A stretch of 64,000 bases of DNA from contig NZ_QXML01000009.1 of NCBI RefSeq assembly GCF_003583985.1, positions 97,824 through 161,823 on the forward strand, written 5' to 3'. Of this stretch, positions 62,569 to 64,000 are shown piece by piece. The notes below the pieces were generated by a model that ran no database searches, was not told where the DNA came from, and was given only the letters and a program-made list of their open reading frames with translations. Source of the DNA: Algoriphagus lacus. Lineage in GTDB: Bacteria > Bacteroidota > Bacteroidia > Cytophagales > Cyclobacteriaceae. The position numbers were made by a program, and so were the translations under genes. The first letter of the stretch is position 1. Each line of letters begins with the position of its first letter.

Positions 62569-62937
62569 AAAATACCCAATACAGGGGATTTTTTCTTCAA
62601 CTAAAATCCCTTTCTTAGCATTACGAAGCTTTAAATGATCAGTAAGAGTAAGCGGGAGAGGTGGCAAAGGATTACTAATCTTGGATTCTCCACTGAATGA
62701 TCGCCTTCTCCTGGAGAGCCTGTCCCGAATAGCGTAGCGGATCGGGAAGAGGGTGGGGTGAGGTTCACAAGCTGGCTCCCGCTGCTCCCGCAAAGTATTT
62801 ACTGGAAGTAGCTATTGCTGGCAAAATTCGGGGTAGGATAAGAGGCCAATTATAAATTGGCAAGGATATGAGGCTGGGATTGCAAATCCCACCCAGTCCC
62901 GTAGATGATTTGATTACACCCAGACAGGAGCTGGTCT
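62569..62937 (+). repeat. repeat unit A with nested palindromes
   Basis: Starts AAAATACCCA and ends near GATTTGATTACACCCAG. It contains the hairpin element CTCCTGGAGAG followed by TCCCGA...TCGGGA, with a five-base TAGCG duplication inside the second loop. Similarity to unit B begins at an exact 600-base offset and drifts to 593. Confidence 0.6.
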
Positions 62938-63168
62938 TTTTGGATGATAGAAACAGGGCGATCAATGAGGATGCTTTCTTAAAAGCTGTGAAATGGCATT
63001 TTGCAGAGGCTGGGCCAAATGGCGGATGTGCTGATAATATTCCGAGACTTGCCATATATGTCCGGAAGCTAAAAGCGGGTAGATGGTGGGAAGGATAAAT
63101 GGGATACTTTTCATAAAACCTCCCTTCTTCATCACTTATCCCCCAAAAAATACCCCAATTGATGCTAT

Positions 63169-63530
63169 AAAATACCCACTAGTGGGTGTTTTATTCTCCT
63201 TTATAAATCCCTTTCTTCGCACAACGAAACTTTTGATAATCAGCCATTATGATCGAGAGAAGTGCCAAAGGATTACAAATTTTGGATTCTCCATTGAATG
63301 ATCGCCCTCTCCTGGAGAGCCTGTCCCGAATAGCGGATCGGGAAGAGGGAGGGGTGAGGTCTATAAGTAGGTTCGGCTGCTCACGAAAAGCATTGGCAGA
63401 AAGTAGTTATTGCTGGCAGCATGCGGGGTAGGATAGGAGACTATTTGAAATTTGTAAGGTTACTTGGTGAGATTGCAAATTCCATCCGGTCCCAAGGGTG
63501 ATTTGACCACACTCAGTAAGGCTGCTCGTC
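63169..63530 (+). repeat. repeat unit B with nested palindromes
   Basis: Same order as unit A: AAAATACCCA, AATCCCTTTCTT, GATCG-GAGAAGTGCCAAAGG-like block, CTCTCCTGGAGAG, TCCCGAATAGCGGATCGGGA, then GGGTGAGGT and a shared GATTGCAAAT block. Roughly three quarters of bases agree with unit A by eye, so the duplication is old. Confidence 0.6.
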
Positions 63531-63626
63531 CCAACTGTAAGGAAAAAAACCGAGATCTACACGCATGTTTCGACTAAATCATTGCAGAATATAAAATCCT
63601 CATTTGATGACTTATGAAAAAATAAC

Positions 63627-63695
63627 CGCCACAAAATTTAGCCATTTATGGCGCTTAGCGACCCAAAAAAGAATACTAAGCGCCAGTTTGTGGCG
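63627..63695. repeat. nested inverted repeat (outer 9-base and inner 10-base stems)
   Basis: Outer arms CGCCACAAA (63627-63635) and TTTGTGGCG (63687-63695); inner arms TGGCGCTTAG (63649-63658) and CTAAGCGCCA (63676-63685). Thirteen bases bulge on the left and one on the right. It lies 30 bases before the exported-protein gene. Confidence 0.55.
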
Positions 63696-63724
63696 CTAAT
63701 AAGCAATACAATTAAACTCTAAAG

Positions 63725-64000
63725 ATGTTAAATAATATAATATATAAAATACTATTTACCATAGTAGTTATCATAATATCAAATTCCTCATTATTTGCTC
63801 AAATATTAAAAACAATCTCAAAGTTTGACTCTTTAAGTAATCTTACCTACAAAATGTCAATCATAGAGAAAGACCCGTTTAGTGACAAACTATACAATGA
63901 TACTTTAAAGGCCTATTTTGATATTTCCAATAGTAAAGAATTGTTTAAAGTAGAAGGGAATCAAATTTTAGAAGTCTATGATGGACGCAAGTTGATTCAT
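63725..64000 (+). CDS. exported protein, partial
   Basis: The first 92 residues of a protein that runs off the window. A signal peptide (IVVIIISNSSLFAQ) is followed by TISKFDSLSNLTYKMSIIEKDPFSDKL, then AYFDISNSKELFKVEGN and YDGRKLIH. The last part resembles the LolA-like or TlpA-associated N-terminal regions of Bacteroidota exported proteins, but the family cannot be fixed without the rest. It is very AT-rich compared with its neighbours, which could point to a separate origin. Confidence 0.75.
   Translation, partial: MLNNIIYKILFTIVVIIISNSSLFAQILKTISKFDSLSNLTYKMSIIEKDPFSDKLYNDTLKAYFDISNSKELFKVEGNQILEVYDGRKLIH

Larger units (their letters stand above)
62528..63724. other. 1.2-kb repeat-rich non-coding region
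   Basis: Holds the two diverged copies of a ~365-base unit, a 77-codon stretch at 62868-63098 that may be the 3-prime part of a lost gene (INEDAFLKAVKWHFAEAGP, NIPRLAIYVRKLKAGRW), and the nested hairpin at 63627. Frames on the minus strand here follow the palindromes and are not called. Confidence 0.45.

Noticed and set aside
62765..63055. Minus-strand frame of 96 codons opposite repeat unit A
   Set aside because: It follows the palindromic repeat and is not matched by unit B.
62569..63530. CRISPR array
   Set aside because: Only two diverged long units with no short regular repeat-spacer pattern and no cas genes.

Overview
The window reads as chromosome of a Bacteroidota bacterium, most likely a marine or aquatic Cyclobacteriaceae relative such as Algoriphagus (inference). 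The signs are AT-rich intergenic DNA, start codons without Shine-Dalgarno sequences, signal peptides ending in AQ or AQN, a TonB-dependent receptor with a carboxypeptidase-like N-terminal domain, a reg_prop/Y_Y_Y sensor protein, short-tailed Crp/Fnr proteins, ECF sigma/anti-sigma pairs and an ArdC-type antirestriction gene. I see no rRNA, tRNA, CRISPR array, transposase or integrase.

Layout. 1-10 kb: end of a response regulator, a repeat-containing membrane-anchored protein, a GH16-like secreted protein, a PrcB-type lipoprotein, a decayed VOC gene next to a TfoX-N gene, a BNR-propeller lipoprotein, a serine hydrolase, an alpha/beta hydrolase, and a minus-strand operon of secreted hydrolase, ECF sigma factor and four-helix membrane protein. 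10.5-16.9 kb: a tightly packed minus-strand glycan operon of five GT2 glycosyltransferases and one MsbA-like ABC exporter. 17.8-25.8 kb: Crp/Fnr with an NAD(P)H oxidoreductase, a MarR gene with small stress or redox-type genes (SnoaL-like, pirin, SRPBCC), an orphan cytochrome-b-like membrane protein, ArdC and a DUF3892 protein. 26.4-29.9 kb: ECF sigma, zinc-type anti-sigma, membrane protein and a serine hydrolase. 30.6-43.4 kb: four more Crp/Fnr genes, each beside small operons (outer-membrane proteins, MDR oxidoreductase, START-domain protein, DoxX-like, SDRs, AraC). 43.9-47.5 kb: siderophore receptor plus PepSY reductase behind a Fur-like palindrome. 47.7-50.8 kb: receiver protein overlapped by a large propeller sensor that has a histidine-phosphotransfer helix but no ATPase domain. 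50.8-52.8 kb: two kilobases without a convincing gene. 52.8-60.2 kb: orphan MacB-type permease, a displaced fragment of ardC, a DinB-like protein, a secreted TPR/zinc-finger protein, AraC and GNAT genes. 60.2-64 kb: decayed genes, hairpins and a pair of diverged ~365-nt repeats, then the start of an exported protein.

The most notable observations are three. First, a palindrome of consensus TTRGAC-N4-GTCYAA recurs at eight sites, seven in clear intergenic DNA and one across a gene end, mostly in front of unrelated genes. Second, a 30.6-kb stretch is bounded by two same-direction copies of the ardC 3-prime end, one in the intact gene and one an orphan fragment. Third, five Crp/Fnr genes lie in 24 kb, each next to a different effector operon. 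Gene decay is frequent: VOC, the beta-barrel paralogue, the ardC fragment, a DUF6088/AbiEi-like gene and a frameshifted lipoprotein. All calls come from reading the sequence; no database search was run.
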